Shown piece by piece: positions 25,451 to 34,970 of a stretch of 64,000 bases of DNA (the first letter of the stretch is position 1; each line of letters starts with the position of its first letter). The stretch covers positions 78,049 to 142,048 of the forward strand of contig NZ_JAPFBW010000017.1 of NCBI RefSeq assembly GCF_026153205.1, read 5' to 3'. The notes beneath the pieces are model-generated. The model ran no database searches. It was not told the origin of the DNA and was given only the letters and a program-made list of their open reading frames with translations. The position numbers were made by a program, and so were the translations under genes. The stretch is from Aquabacterium sp. A7-Y (GTDB lineage: Bacteria > Pseudomonadota > Gammaproteobacteria > Burkholderiales > Burkholderiaceae_C).

Positions 25451-25814
25451 GGCCCGGCTGCGGTACCAGATGTAAAGACTTTGCGCTTCGTAACGCTGCG
25501 GCGCCGCAATTCTGCGGCGTCGCAACGGAGCCGCTGCCCCGCTCGGTGGCATCCGCTTTGGAACCGGTACCAATTGTCGGCCCTGTTGCTGTGCAGCAGC
25601 CTCGTAGAGGCTCGTTACTCGATCCCCGTCGCCGGTTTCATCGACCCCTTGAAAATCCACCAGCCTTAACGCTCGCTTAAGGAGAGTTTGGCGCGAGCTT
25701 TCAAGGTGCTTACTCTACGGGCGTCCCCTTCGTGTGCCGGCCGGCTGTTTCCAGTGCGGCGCTTTTGCGGGGAAAGACGCAGACATTCGTACAACACAAC
25801 CTTTCAGAGCACTC
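25451..25814. other. Intergenic region after the lipid operon
   Basis: 364 bases without a gene. A tandem, self-complementary-rich repeat of 16 bases (CTGCGGCGCCGCAATT then CTGCGGCGTCGCAACG, 25496-25527) may act as terminator of the operon though no T-run follows. A PmrA-like box lies at 25665-25681 before the secreted-protein gene. An in-frame frame extends to 25734, but the ATG at 25815 directly precedes a signal peptide and is preferred. Confidence 0.5.
25665..25681 (+). promoter_or_regulatory. PmrA/QseB-type box upstream of the secreted protein gene
   Basis: CTTAAC-GCTCG-CTTAAG: two CTTAA half-sites with the 11-bp head-to-tail spacing of the PmrA consensus (YTTAAK-N5-YTTAAK), off by one base. 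An OmpR-family regulator gene of that type begins at 222 in this window. No clear -10 was found. Confidence 0.45.
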
Positions 25815-28157
25815 ATGCATTACCCCCGACTCCGCGCGCCCTTGTGCGGCTGGGCGCTGGCCGTCCTGTCCTTTGCCAGCCCCCAGCTCCAAGCGGCCGA
25901 CTACATGCAAGGTGTTGCAGTGTCCGGCAGCACCGCCACGATCTGGTTCAAGTCCAAGGTCAACACCAGCTGGGTCGATGCCCACTACCAGGTGAGCGGC
26001 GGCGTGCCGCAGAACGTGCGAATGAATTACGTCGCCTCGGCGCTGCGCTATGAGCACGCGGTGCCTGTCTCGGCGGGCAAGGTCCTCAGCTATTCCTTCA
26101 CCTACAACAATGGCACCCCGGCCTACGACACGCCGACCTTGAGCTACACCGTGGGCGGCAGCAATCCCGCCGAGCCGCCGCCGCCGACGACGAGCGGAAC
26201 GGTCTGCTTTTACGACAACGCGTCTTACGGCGGCGGCTCCTATTGCGCCGACGCAGACAGCGGTTTTGTCGGGGCTGCGTGGAACGACAGAATCTCCTCG
26301 CTGAAGCTGCAGCCGGGCCACGAGATCGAATTGTTCGAGCACGCCAACTACGGCGGCCGCAGCCGCAAGTTGACGGCGGACGCCAGCAGCCTCGGCGACT
26401 TCGACAATGTCGTCTCCTCGTTCCGGGTGAAAAAGAGCGGGCCCGGCCTGCCCACCTCCGACACGCCGGATTTCGGTCCCAACGTGGTCATCTTCGACCC
26501 CTCCACGCCGGCCTCCACCATCCAGTCGCGTCTCGACGCGGCCTTCAGCCCGCAGGTCCTGAGCCCGACCGCGCAGTTCGGCGCCCAGCGTCATGCCTTC
26601 CTGTTCAAGCCGGGCAAGTACAGCGGCATCTGGGCCAACCTGGGTTTCTACACCTCCATCGTGGGCCTGGGCCAAAAGCCGGACGACGTGACCATCCAGG
26701 GTAGTGTCAACGTGGACAGCGGCTGGAACTACGGCGATGCCGGCAATGCCACCCAGAACTTCTGGCGCTCGGCCGAGAACTTCGCGCTGGTGCCGTCCGG
26801 CGGCACGAACCGCTGGGCGGTGTCGCAGGCCGCCCCGATGCGGCGTGTGCACATCATCGGCAACCTGCACCTGGGGCCCTCCAACCAGGACCATGGCCAG
26901 GGCTACTCCAGCGGGGGTTATCTCGCGGACAGCAAGGTCGATGGTTCGATTTCCTCCGGGTCGCAGCAACAGTGGTACACCCGCGACAGCCACATCGGCG
27001 TCTGGTACGACGGCGTGTGGAACATGGTGTTCTCGGGAGTGGTTGGCGCGCCGGCCACCAGTTTCCCGGCGGTGTGGGGCTCGGCGCCTCCGTACACCTC
27101 GCTGCCCACCACGCCGGTGTCGCGCGAGAAGCCCTTCCTCTACGTCGACGGCGCTGGCAAGTACCGCGTGTTCGTGCCCGCGCTGCGCAGCAACGCCTCG
27201 GGTGCCAGCTGGGCCAGTGGCACCACCGCCGGCAGTTCGATCCCGATGAGCCGGTTTTACGTCGCCAAGCCGGGCGACAGCGCGGCCACGCTCAACCAGG
27301 CCCTGGCCCAGGGTCTGAACCTGTTTTTCACGCCGGGCACCTACCGCCTCAAGGAGACGATCAAGGTGACCCGCGCCAACACCGTGGTGCTGGGGATCGG
27401 CTTCGCGACGCTGGTGCCCGAAAACGGGGTGACGGCGATGACGGTGGCGGACGTGGACGGGGTCAGGATCGCCGGCCTGCTGTTCGACGCCGGCACGGTC
27501 AACAGCCCTTCCTTGCTCACCGTGGGCACGCGGGGCGCAGCCACGCGCCATGCGAGCAATCCCACCACCATCCAGGACGTGTTTTTCCGGATCGGCGGCG
27601 CGGTGGCCGGCAAAGCGAGTACCAGCCTGATCGTCAACAGCCACGACACCCTCATCGACCACATCTGGGCCTGGCGCGCCGACCATGGCAGCGCGCCGAC
27701 CGGCTGGAGCGTGAATCCGGCGGACACCGGCGTGATCGTCAACGGCGATCACGTGCTGGCCACCGGCCTGTTCGTCGAGCACTACGAGAAGTACGAGGTG
27801 ATCTGGAACGGCGAGAACGGCAAGACCATCTTTTTCCAGAACGAGAAGCCGTACGACGTGCCGGAGCAGTCGGTGTGGAGAAGCCCGGCCGGCAACGGAT
27901 ATGCCGCGTACAAGGTGGCCGATCACGTGAAGACGCACGAAGGCTGGGGCATGGGCTCGTACTGCTACTTCAACGTCAATCCCAGCGTGAACCTGTTCCA
28001 TGGCTTCGAGGTGCCGGACACGCCGGGCGTGCGCCTGCACAACGTGTTCACGGTCTCGCTGGGCGGGGTGGGCAGCATCACGCACATCGTCAACAAGGTC
28101 GGCGGGACCGCCCAGGGTGTGCAGACCATCCCGCAGAACCTGATCAGCTATCCCTGA
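25815..28157 (+). CDS. Secreted modular protein: CBM56-like, beta/gamma-crystallin and parallel-beta-helix domains
   Basis: 780 residues. Signal peptide ending LQA-AD. Residues about 30-115 resemble CBM56 beta-1,3-glucan-binding modules (WFKSKVNTSWVDAHYQ, NNGTPAYDTP). After a Pro/Thr linker, residues about 135-210 form a beta/gamma-crystallin module (CFYDNASYGGGSYC, WNDRISSLKL, YGGRSRKL). The remaining 570 residues (PGKYSGIWANLGFYTSIVGLG, DVTIQGSVNV, SHDTLIDHIWAWRADHG) look like the right-handed beta-helix proteins often mislabelled adenylyl cyclase in databases; some relatives may be beta-1,3-glucanases of the GH55 type. I cannot point to catalytic residues. It is a single gene bounded by a strong terminator. 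Confidence 0.8.
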   Translation: MHYPRLRAPLCGWALAVLSFASPQLQAADYMQGVAVSGSTATIWFKSKVNTSWVDAHYQVSGGVPQNVRMNYVASALRYEHAVPVSAGKVLSYSFTYNNGTPAYDTPTLSYTVGGSNPAEPPPPTTSGTVCFYDNASYGGGSYCADADSGFVGAAWNDRISSLKLQPGHEIELFEHANYGGRSRKLTADASSLGDFDNVVSSFRVKKSGPGLPTSDTPDFGPNVVIFDPSTPASTIQSRLDAAFSPQVLSPTAQFGAQRHAFLFKPGKYSGIWANLGFYTSIVGLGQKPDDVTIQGSVNVDSGWNYGDAGNATQNFWRSAENFALVPSGGTNRWAVSQAAPMRRVHIIGNLHLGPSNQDHGQGYSSGGYLADSKVDGSISSGSQQQWYTRDSHIGVWYDGVWNMVFSGVVGAPATSFPAVWGSAPPYTSLPTTPVSREKPFLYVDGAGKYRVFVPALRSNASGASWASGTTAGSSIPMSRFYVAKPGDSAATLNQALAQGLNLFFTPGTYRLKETIKVTRANTVVLGIGFATLVPENGVTAMTVADVDGVRIAGLLFDAGTVNSPSLLTVGTRGAATRHASNPTTIQDVFFRIGGAVAGKASTSLIVNSHDTLIDHIWAWRADHGSAPTGWSVNPADTGVIVNGDHVLATGLFVEHYEKYEVIWNGENGKTIFFQNEKPYDVPEQSVWRSPAGNGYAAYKVADHVKTHEGWGMGSYCYFNVNPSVNLFHGFEVPDTPGVRLHNVFTVSLGGVGSITHIVNKVGGTAQGVQTIPQNLISYP

Positions 28158-28180
28158 GCGACGCGAGCGGGATGTGCGAT

Positions 28181-28217
28181 AGCAAAAGAAGGGGCCTCAG
28201 CGGCCCCTTCTTTTGCT
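28181..28217. terminator. Bidirectional rho-independent terminator
   Basis: A perfect 16-bp stem (AGCAAAAGAAGGGGCC and its complement) around a 5-base loop. The stem flanks are A-rich on the left and T-rich on the right, so it works on both strands and serves the two convergent genes ending at 28157 and 28254. Confidence 0.92.
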
Positions 28218-28253
28218 CGCGACGCCTCAGCGCGGCCCCCCGGGCCGCCCGGT

Positions 28254-29567
28254 TCACACGCAGTCGACCACTCTGAACTCGACCCGGCGGTCGAGCGCGT
28301 CGCGCAGGTCGTCGGTGCCCAGGCCCACCAGGGCTTCGCGCGAGCCGGCGCCTTTGGCATTCAGCCGGGCACCGAGCGCACGATTGCGCTGCTCCAGCAG
28401 GCGCACGATCTGCTCGGCGCGACGCCGCGACAGCTCTTCGTTGACCCGCGCGCTGCCGGTGCGGCTGGTATGCCCGACGACTTGGATGCAGGCCGGCACC
28501 GACGCCGCCTCGCTCGACAAGGCGCCAAGCCAGACCTGGTACTGCTGCACCAGGTCGCCCACTTCGATGAACTGCGTGCGGCCCGGCTGGAACAGCAGTT
28601 TCATCGGCAGCCGCTTGGACTCGAGGCCGGAGGCCACGAGGCGGGAGAAGGCGGCCTCGGCGGCGTCGCGGTGGCCGAGCTTCCAGCTGGTGAGGTAGAG
28701 GCCGTTCAGCACCCGCAGGTCGCCCGGTTCGGCCAGCAGCCGGGCTTCCTTGTACAAGCCGTTGGCGATGTCGATGCGGCCCTCGCCGTAGGCGATCGCG
28801 GCTTCATTGAGAACCGCCGCTGCCGGCAGGCGCGCCAGGTATTCGGGGTCGGCCGGGTCACCCACCCGGGTGTCCATCTGGCAGGAGTTGATGTAGGCCT
28901 GCACCGTCTTGTCCTTGTGCCAGGTGGGGCTGTCGCGGTAGTAGGCGAGGGGCTCGGCGTTGACCGATCCGGCGCTTGCCCGGTCGAGCCGCTTGGCGAT
29001 GATGCGTTTGGTGCGCAGGTCGATCAGGCTGACCCAGATGCGGAAGGCATCGGGTGGGGTGTCGGCGCTGCCGCGCGTGTGGATCGGCGTGACGGTACCG
29101 ATCAGCAGCAGGGGCTGGTCGGCCAGCGCCTGGCGCGTCAAGGGCTGCACCTGCCAGCTCGGCTCGCCGGCCTTGGCGATCGTCTCCAGCTGGGCGCCCA
29201 TGCGCGCGGTGCTGGTGGTCTGGGCACCCGTGTTGGCATCGATCAAAGGATCCACCACGAGCTTGCGCGGCTCCTTGCCGAGTCGCAGTCGGGCTTCGCG
29301 GAACAGCTGCTCGCCGGCGCGTGCCACCGCGTCGTCGAAGTGCAGCGGCTGCAACTGGTCCTCGGGCACCTGCCGGGCCTCGGCGGGCAGGGCGGGGTCG
29401 GCGGGCGGAGCTGCCACCGGGTCGGCGGTGCTGTACAGCGTCGGGGCCGACGCGGCTTGCACCGGCGCGGGAGTGCTGTACGGCGCTTCGAAATTGCCGC
29501 AGGCGGCGAGCAGCGCGATGGATACGACGGCGGGAACGACGCCGAAGCATTTCGGCAGGCGGTTCAT
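28254..29567 (-). CDS. OmpA-like lipoprotein with C-terminal peptidoglycan-binding domain
   Basis: 437 residues. The ATG at 29567 is chosen for its AAGGAG 7 bases upstream. A signal with lipobox LLAAC is followed by a Pro/Ala-rich tether, a central domain of about 200 residues (LVVDPLIDANTG, IWVSLIDLRTKRIIAKRLD) similar to the regions of FlgO-like or LpoB-like envelope proteins, a TPR-like helical part (AAIAYGEGRIDIANGLYKEA) and a C-terminal OmpA domain with VVGHTSRTGS and LSRRRAEQIVRLL that should bind peptidoglycan. A monocistronic envelope protein with no evident link to its neighbours. Confidence 0.78.
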   Translation of the reverse strand: MNRLPKCFGVVPAVVSIALLAACGNFEAPYSTPAPVQAASAPTLYSTADPVAAPPADPALPAEARQVPEDQLQPLHFDDAVARAGEQLFREARLRLGKEPRKLVVDPLIDANTGAQTTSTARMGAQLETIAKAGEPSWQVQPLTRQALADQPLLLIGTVTPIHTRGSADTPPDAFRIWVSLIDLRTKRIIAKRLDRASAGSVNAEPLAYYRDSPTWHKDKTVQAYINSCQMDTRVGDPADPEYLARLPAAAVLNEAAIAYGEGRIDIANGLYKEARLLAEPGDLRVLNGLYLTSWKLGHRDAAEAAFSRLVASGLESKRLPMKLLFQPGRTQFIEVGDLVQQYQVWLGALSSEAASVPACIQVVGHTSRTGSARVNEELSRRRAEQIVRLLEQRNRALGARLNAKGAGSREALVGLGTDDLRDALDRRVEFRVVDCV

Positions 29568-29957
29568 GTCAACACTCCTTGGCATCTTCACCCGTGCCCC
29601 GGGCGCTGGGTTCGTTCACACAGAGGCAGACATCAGCGAACGAGGTGGTGTGCACAGGCACTTGAATGTTGTTACACCTTTCGGTGAAAGCTTGCCTTGC
29701 ACGGGGCGCGAGCGTATGACAGGCGCGCGTTTTTCTCCTTCCTGAAAGTTAGGGGGGCGAGTTGTTCACGGGTGAAACAAGCCGATGCCGCTTGCCTTGC
29801 GCGCCAAGGAAACGGACAACGTTGCCGGCGCTTTCGACCCTTGCTGGATCGCTGGGGGTCAGTCTGCAAGCACGAGACCCGCCTGGCGCAGCAAGCGAAA
29901 GCTGTCCAACACCGGTTGATGGAGCTTGCGGCTGCGGCGGTCGGGGTCGATCAGCAG
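29568..29957. other. Intergenic region
   Basis: 390 bases that contain the promoter of the OmpA-like gene on the minus strand and the 3' flank of the SMI1-type gene. I see no gene or convincing hairpin with a T-run. An open frame on the plus strand that continues to 30272 is the antisense of the SMI1-type gene. Confidence 0.4.
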
Positions 29958-30599
29958 TCAACCTGCCTGCGCCCTGAACCTCTCGATCTCGTCCTTCAGG
30001 TGGTAAGCAGGATCGCCTGTCAGGCTGCTCATCCACTCGGAGTTCTCAGCGAAGATGATGCCCGAGTCAAGGCAGTAGATCAGATCATCGAAGTAATCAC
30101 CGAGGGCGCTTCCCAGCAATGTGGTGGGCCCCATGCCCTTGACGTGAATGAAGACCTGACCCACCTTGCCGGCAGGTCCTGGGTCAAGATCCACGAAGGT
30201 CGCACAGCCACTGATGTCCGCCGCGATCGGCAGCCAGCGCCGATTGAAATAGCAAGCGCGAAAGAGGCTTGACGAATCCTCTTCGCCCCAATCTGCGTCT
30301 GACTGGTGCCTCTCGGACTCGCGATGCATGTCCCAATAGATGATGACTTCATCCCATGGCAGTGGTGCGTGGTATGACTCGATAAGGTGGGGCATCCTCT
30401 CGCCACGCGAATCCTGCCAGTCGAGGAACGGCCGAGAGCTGTATAGATAAAAATTCTGGATCTCAAGCGGCAGCGTGCTGCCCGTCACCTGTTCGAAGTC
30501 CGCGAAAACCTTTGGATTGACTCCTGGCACGACGCCTGCCTGCGGGGGCATAAAGCCGTGAGAGCGGAGCTTTGCCTCTAATTCCTGTACGTTTGCCAT
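29958..30599 (-). CDS. SMI1/KNR4-family protein
   Basis: 213 residues. The N-terminal ELEAKLRSHGF, then FEQVTGSTLPLEIQNFYLYSSR, and the later LPIAADISGCATFVDLDPGPAGKVGQVF with TTLLGSALGDYFDDL are the hallmark stretches of the SMI1/KNR4 (SUKH) fold. In bacteria many members are immunity proteins for contact-dependent or polymorphic toxins. No toxin gene is adjacent, so it may be an orphan immunity gene or have a housekeeping role. Third-position G/C looks lower than in its neighbours, which would suit a recent arrival. Confidence 0.8.
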   Translation of the reverse strand: MANVQELEAKLRSHGFMPPQAGVVPGVNPKVFADFEQVTGSTLPLEIQNFYLYSSRPFLDWQDSRGERMPHLIESYHAPLPWDEVIIYWDMHRESERHQSDADWGEEDSSSLFRACYFNRRWLPIAADISGCATFVDLDPGPAGKVGQVFIHVKGMGPTTLLGSALGDYFDDLIYCLDSGIIFAENSEWMSSLTGDPAYHLKDEIERFRAQAG

Positions 30600-30754
30600 T
30601 TTCCATCAATGGAGGGCGCTACCCTCCATTTCAGAGGGCCGAAGTCCTCAGCTCAATTACGGACGTCGCCCGGATCGGTAGGGTTTTGACTTCGGGCTGT
30701 GGACACGCCAGATCGTGCACGGTGAGGATACGAACCTGAGGGGATTCCAACCGC

Positions 30755-32695
30755 TCAGGGCCGAAGCTGCTTGAGCTTTCTCCACAGCGTGGTGCGGCTG
30801 ATGCCGAGTCGGGCGCAGGCCAAGGCGCGATCGCCCTGGCAGCTGCGCAGCACCGCGGCGATGTGCTGCAGTTCGGCGTCCTGAGCCGTCACGGGCTGTG
30901 AGCCCGCGGAGGGCGACAGCTCTTCGTCGCCGTACAGCTCCGGCGCCAGGTCGCGCAGACGCAGTTGCGCCATCGCCGGCTCTTCAGCCTGCGCACTGTA
31001 GACGGCAAGCCGCTCGATCAGGTTGTCCAGCTCGCGCACATTGCCGGGCCAGGCATGGCGATGGCCGCGGGCCAGCACCTCGTCCACCATACGAGTCATG
31101 GCGGGGGGCAGCCCGCCGGGTCTGGAGGCCAGCCTCTCGACCATGTGGCCCACCAGCAGAGGCAGGTCCTCCAGCCGCTCACGCAGTGCCGGGACTTCCA
31201 GCCGCAGGATGTTCAGGCGGTAGTAGAGGTCGCGCCGGAATTCGCCGGCTTCCACGGCATCGGCCAGGTTGCGGTGGGTGGCGGCAATGACCCGCACATC
31301 GATCGGCGTCGGCTCGGTGGCGCCGATGCGCTGAACCTCACGCTCCTGCAGCACGCGCAGCAGCCGCGTCTGCAGCGCCAGCGGCATCTCGCCGATTTCG
31401 TCCAGAAAGATCGTGCCGGTGTGGGCCGACTCGAACAGTCCCGCCTTGCCGCCACGCCGGGAACCGGTGAAAGCGCCTTCCTCGTAACCGAACAGCTCGC
31501 TTTCGAGCAAGGCTTCCGGGAAGGCCGCGCAGTTGACGGCGATAAAAGGCTGGCGTCGTCGCGGCCCGGCATTGTGGATGCCTTGCGCCAGCATCTCCTT
31601 GCCGGTGCCGCTTTCGCCGATGATGAGCACTGTCGCGTGACCGGCAGCGCAGCGTGCGGCGAGCGCCTTGGTCTTGAGCAGGGCAGGGCTGCTGCCCACG
31701 ATCTGGTCGAGCTGGTAGCGGGTGGCGGCCCGGCGCGGCTGCCGGGTGCGCAGGCTGCGGTCCATGCGCTCGATCGCGACCGGGTCCGTGCAGGTCAGGA
31801 CCGCGCCGGTCTGCACCCCCTGCTCGACGATGGGCAGACGGCTGACGACCACCATGCGGGTGCCGAAGCGCTGCGCTTCATCGAGCGCGGGCCGCGCCTC
31901 GCGCAAGGTGTCGCGCAGGCTCAGCTCGGGAGCGACCTCGCTCAAGGGCCGGCCGAGCAGGGGCTCCGCTTCGGCATCGAGCAGCCTGGCCATGGAGGGA
32001 TTCAACAGCTCAATGCGCTCCTGCATGTCGACCGCGACGACGCCGTCCCGCAACTGGCCCAGGATGGTGTTGAGGCGCTCGCGTTTGCTCAGCTCGATGC
32101 GGGCGACGCGCGCGATCTCCACCGCGTCATCGAGTGCTTCGCGCACGGCGTCCTGCGAATAGAGGAAAACGCCGGTCATGCCGAGCTGGTCGGCCAGGTC
32201 CGCCACCAGGCCAGGTGCGACCACCACCTCGATGCCTTTGGCGCGCAGCTCGCGCACGCCATCGCTGGCCTCCTGCTCGGTCCGGTAGCTGCGCTGCTCG
32301 ATGCCCAGGTGGAACAGCTCGCTGAAGCGCTGCACTTCGGCGGAGATCTCGCCATAGGTGACGAGCGCGATGCGCGACGAGATCGCGCGCGCACGGCCCA
32401 GCGCACGCATCACGTCGAACTCCCCGACCCGCACCAGCACGACCGGCATATCCAGGTGCTGGCGCAGGAAGGCGCCGTTGGAGCCCGCGGCAACCAGCAC
32501 ATCGACCGGCTGGGTGCGGCGCAAAGCCTCGATCGCCTGCACGGCTTCCTCGAAACCGAGGTCGAGCACCGTCACCGCGGCGCGGTCGCCGTAGCTGGGC
32601 GCGAGTTCACGCAGCAGGCTGCGGAGCCGGTGCAGGCCGACGGCCACGATGCCGGGCTGCCGATGGACGAGGGCGGGGTTGGTGACGCGTTCCAT
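30755..32695 (-). CDS. prpR: Propionate catabolism regulator PrpR (sigma-54 activator)
   Basis: 646 residues: an N-terminal PrpR sensor domain (which in the family senses 2-methylcitrate), a PAS-like stretch (GVVAVDMQERIELLNPSMARLLDAEAEPLLG), an AAA+ domain with Walker A GESGTGKE, the sigma-54 contact motif GAFTGS and IFLDEIGEMPL, and a Fis-type helix-turn-helix at the end (ACARLGISRTTLWRKL). The ATG at 32695 is used; an in-frame extension to 32791 would run through palindromes in the promoter region. It is divergent from prpB, whose promoter has the sigma-54 signature. Confidence 0.95.
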   Translation of the reverse strand: MERVTNPALVHRQPGIVAVGLHRLRSLLRELAPSYGDRAAVTVLDLGFEEAVQAIEALRRTQPVDVLVAAGSNGAFLRQHLDMPVVLVRVGEFDVMRALGRARAISSRIALVTYGEISAEVQRFSELFHLGIEQRSYRTEQEASDGVRELRAKGIEVVVAPGLVADLADQLGMTGVFLYSQDAVREALDDAVEIARVARIELSKRERLNTILGQLRDGVVAVDMQERIELLNPSMARLLDAEAEPLLGRPLSEVAPELSLRDTLREARPALDEAQRFGTRMVVVSRLPIVEQGVQTGAVLTCTDPVAIERMDRSLRTRQPRRAATRYQLDQIVGSSPALLKTKALAARCAAGHATVLIIGESGTGKEMLAQGIHNAGPRRRQPFIAVNCAAFPEALLESELFGYEEGAFTGSRRGGKAGLFESAHTGTIFLDEIGEMPLALQTRLLRVLQEREVQRIGATEPTPIDVRVIAATHRNLADAVEAGEFRRDLYYRLNILRLEVPALRERLEDLPLLVGHMVERLASRPGGLPPAMTRMVDEVLARGHRHAWPGNVRELDNLIERLAVYSAQAEEPAMAQLRLRDLAPELYGDEELSPSAGSQPVTAQDAELQHIAAVLRSCQGDRALACARLGISRTTLWRKLKQLRP

Positions 32696-32699
32696 GGTT

Positions 32700-32734
32700 T
32701 TCCAATTGGAACACGGAAGTTTCATGAATGAAAC
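32700..32734. promoter_or_regulatory. Palindromes in the prpR-prpB intergenic region, likely PrpR binding sites
   Basis: Two inverted repeats lie close together: TTCCAATTGGAA (32700-32711) and GTTTCAT-GA-ATGAAAC (32719-32734). They stand about 90-120 bases upstream of the sigma-54 promoter at 32823, the distance expected for an enhancer-type activator. PrpR as the binder is inferred. Confidence 0.55.
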
Positions 32735-32822
32735 AACGCTGCTTGCCGGCACGCCTGCCGCAGGTCCGGATTTGCGAATTCCGACAAGCACTTGGCATCC
32801 ACCCGGAGCGAGAATCCGCGGC

Positions 32823-32837
32823 TGGCACGTGCCTTGC
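32823..32837 (+). promoter_or_regulatory. Sigma-54 promoter of the prpBC-acnD-prpF operon
   Basis: TGGCACGTGCCTTGC matches the -24/-12 consensus TGGCACG-N4-TTGC, with GG and GC exactly 10 bases apart. The start codon of prpB follows 40 bases later. Confidence 0.88.
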
Positions 32838-32877
32838 GCCTGCCGAGGTGTCTTCTCTTGAACACCGAGGAACTTCC

Positions 32878-33756
32878 ATGACCCGTGCCGGCGCCGCCTT
32901 CCGTGCTGCCCTCGAGGCCGAATCGCCGCTCCAGGTGATCGGCGCGATCAACGCCAACCACGCACTGCTCGCCCAGCGAGCGGGCTACCGGGCGATCTAC
33001 CTGTCCGGCGGCGGCGTCGCGGCCGGCTCCCTCGGCATGCCCGACCTCGGCATCAACAACCTCGACGATGTGCTCACCGACGTGCGCCGCATCACCGACG
33101 TCTGCGATCTGCCCCTGATGGTGGACATCGACACGGGCTTCGGCCCCAGCGCGTTCAACATCGCGCGCACCGTCAAGAGCCTGATCAAGTTCGGCGCCGC
33201 GGCCTGCCACATCGAGGACCAGGTGGGCGCCAAACGCTGCGGCCATCGGCCCGGCAAGGAAATCGTCTCCGCCGCCGAGATGGCCGATCGCGTCAAGGCC
33301 GCCGCCGACGCCAAGACCGATCCCGACTTTTTCCTGATCGCCCGCACCGACGCGATCGCGGTGGAGGGTGTGGATGCCGCCATCGAGCGCGCCTTGAAGT
33401 GCGTCGAGGCCGGCGCCGACGGCATCTTCGCCGAGGCCGCCTACGACCTGCCCACCTACCGGCGTTTCGTCGACGCCGTGAAGGTGCCGGTGCTCGCCAA
33501 CATCACCGAGTTCGGCAAGACCCCGCTCTTCACCGTGCAGGAGCTGCGCTCGGTGAACGTCGCGATGGTGCTCTATCCGCTGAGCGCCTTCCGCGCGATG
33601 AACAAGGCCGCCGAAGCGGTCTACCAGGCGATCCGGCGCGAGGGCACGCAACAGGGCGTGCTCGATACGATGCAGACCCGCGAGGAGCTGTACGACCGCA
33701 TCGGCTACCACGCCTACGAACAACACCTGGACGCGCTGTTCGCGGCCAAGAAGTGA
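32878..33756 (+). CDS. prpB: 2-methylisocitrate lyase
   Basis: 292 residues of the isocitrate-lyase/PEP-mutase superfamily with the signature KRCGH that holds the catalytic cysteine, and DIDTGFG plus HIEDQ for metal binding. It cleaves 2-methylisocitrate to pyruvate and succinate. The ATG at 32878 has GAGGA just upstream; a longer open frame starts in the promoter and is not used. First gene of the methylcitrate operon under the sigma-54 promoter. Confidence 0.96.
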   Translation: MTRAGAAFRAALEAESPLQVIGAINANHALLAQRAGYRAIYLSGGGVAAGSLGMPDLGINNLDDVLTDVRRITDVCDLPLMVDIDTGFGPSAFNIARTVKSLIKFGAAACHIEDQVGAKRCGHRPGKEIVSAAEMADRVKAAADAKTDPDFFLIARTDAIAVEGVDAAIERALKCVEAGADGIFAEAAYDLPTYRRFVDAVKVPVLANITEFGKTPLFTVQELRSVNVAMVLYPLSAFRAMNKAAEAVYQAIRREGTQQGVLDTMQTREELYDRIGYHAYEQHLDALFAAKK

Positions 33757-33778
33757 GACGACACCGGAGACGAACACC

Positions 33779-34927
33779 ATGACCGAAACCCCCGCGTTCA
33801 AGCCCAAGAAGTCCGTCGCCCTGTCGGGCACCGCCGCCGGCAACACCGCGCTGTGCACGGTGGGCCGCACCGGCAACGACTTGCATTACCGCGGCTACGA
33901 CATCCTCGATGTCGCCGACGCCTGCGAATTCGAAGAGATCGCCCATCTGCTGGTGCACGGCAAGCTGCCCAACCAGGCCGAGCTCGCCAGCTACAAGGCC
34001 AAGCTCCAGTCCCTGCGTGGCGTGCCGGCGGCCCTGAAGACCGTGCTCGAGCAGCTGCCTGCCTCCAGCCACCCGATGGACGTGCTGCGCACCGCCGTCT
34101 CCACCCTCGGCTGCGTCGCGCCGGAGAAGGACGACCACAACCACCCCGGCGCGCGCGACATCGCCGACAAGCTGATGGCCAGCCTGGGCTCGGCGCTGCT
34201 CTACTGGTACCACTGGAGCCACAACGGCAGGCGCATCGAGGTGGAGACCGACGACGACTCCATCGGCGGCCATTTCCTGCACCTGCTGCACGGCCGCAAG
34301 CCGAGCGAGGCCTGGGTCCAGGCGATGCACACCTCGCTGGTGCTCTACGCCGAGCACGAGTTCAACGCCTCCACCTTCACCGGCCGTGTCATCGCCGGCA
34401 CGGGCTCGGACATGTACTCGGCCATCGCCGGCGCGATCGGCGCGCTGCGTGGTCCCAAGCACGGCGGCGCCAACGAGGTGGCCTTCGAGGTGCAGAAGCG
34501 CTACGAGACGCCCGACGAGGCTGAGGCCGACATCCGCCGCCGGGTCGAGAACAAGGAGGTCGTGATCGGCTTCGGCCACCCCGTCTACACCGTGAGCGAC
34601 CCGCGCAACAAGGTCATCAAGGAAGTGGCCCGCAAGCTCAGCGCCGAGCAGAAGAACATGAAAATGTTCAATATTGCCGAACGGCTGGAAAGCACGATGT
34701 GGGACATCAAGAAGATGTTCCCCAACCTCGACTGGTTCTCGGCGGTGAGTTACCACATGATGGGGGTGCCGACCGCGATGTTCACGCCCCTGTTCGTGAT
34801 CAGCCGCACATCCGGCTGGGCTGCCCACGTGATCGAGCAGCGCATCGACGGCAAAATCATCCGCCCGTCCGCGAACTACGTCGGGCCGGAAGATCTCCGC
34901 TTCGTGCCGATCAAGGACCGCCCGTAA
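33779..34927 (+). CDS. prpC: 2-methylcitrate synthase
   Basis: 382 residues of the citrate-synthase family, short form. Visible are the active-site histidine regions HNGRRIE / GPKHGGANE and GFGHPVY and the C-terminal arginine motif typical of the fold. It condenses propionyl-CoA with oxaloacetate. It follows prpB by 22 bases with a GGAG site before the ATG. Its position, between prpB and acnD, marks it as the methylcitrate, not the TCA-cycle, synthase. Confidence 0.95.
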   Translation: MTETPAFKPKKSVALSGTAAGNTALCTVGRTGNDLHYRGYDILDVADACEFEEIAHLLVHGKLPNQAELASYKAKLQSLRGVPAALKTVLEQLPASSHPMDVLRTAVSTLGCVAPEKDDHNHPGARDIADKLMASLGSALLYWYHWSHNGRRIEVETDDDSIGGHFLHLLHGRKPSEAWVQAMHTSLVLYAEHEFNASTFTGRVIAGTGSDMYSAIAGAIGALRGPKHGGANEVAFEVQKRYETPDEAEADIRRRVENKEVVIGFGHPVYTVSDPRNKVIKEVARKLSAEQKNMKMFNIAERLESTMWDIKKMFPNLDWFSAVSYHMMGVPTAMFTPLFVISRTSGWAAHVIEQRIDGKIIRPSANYVGPEDLRFVPIKDRP

Positions 34928-34970
34928 GGCCGCGACCCCGGTGGATCCTGACCCCGTTGTTTCCTCAACC

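Noticed and set aside
25734..25814. Upstream extension of the CBM56-type protein to an earlier start
   Set aside because: The added residues have no homology and would place the signal peptide away from the N-terminus; the ATG at 25815 fits a signal peptide directly.
32728..32877. Upstream extension of prpB
   Set aside because: It would include the sigma-54 promoter and lies outside the family alignment; the ATG at 32878 has a ribosome-binding site.
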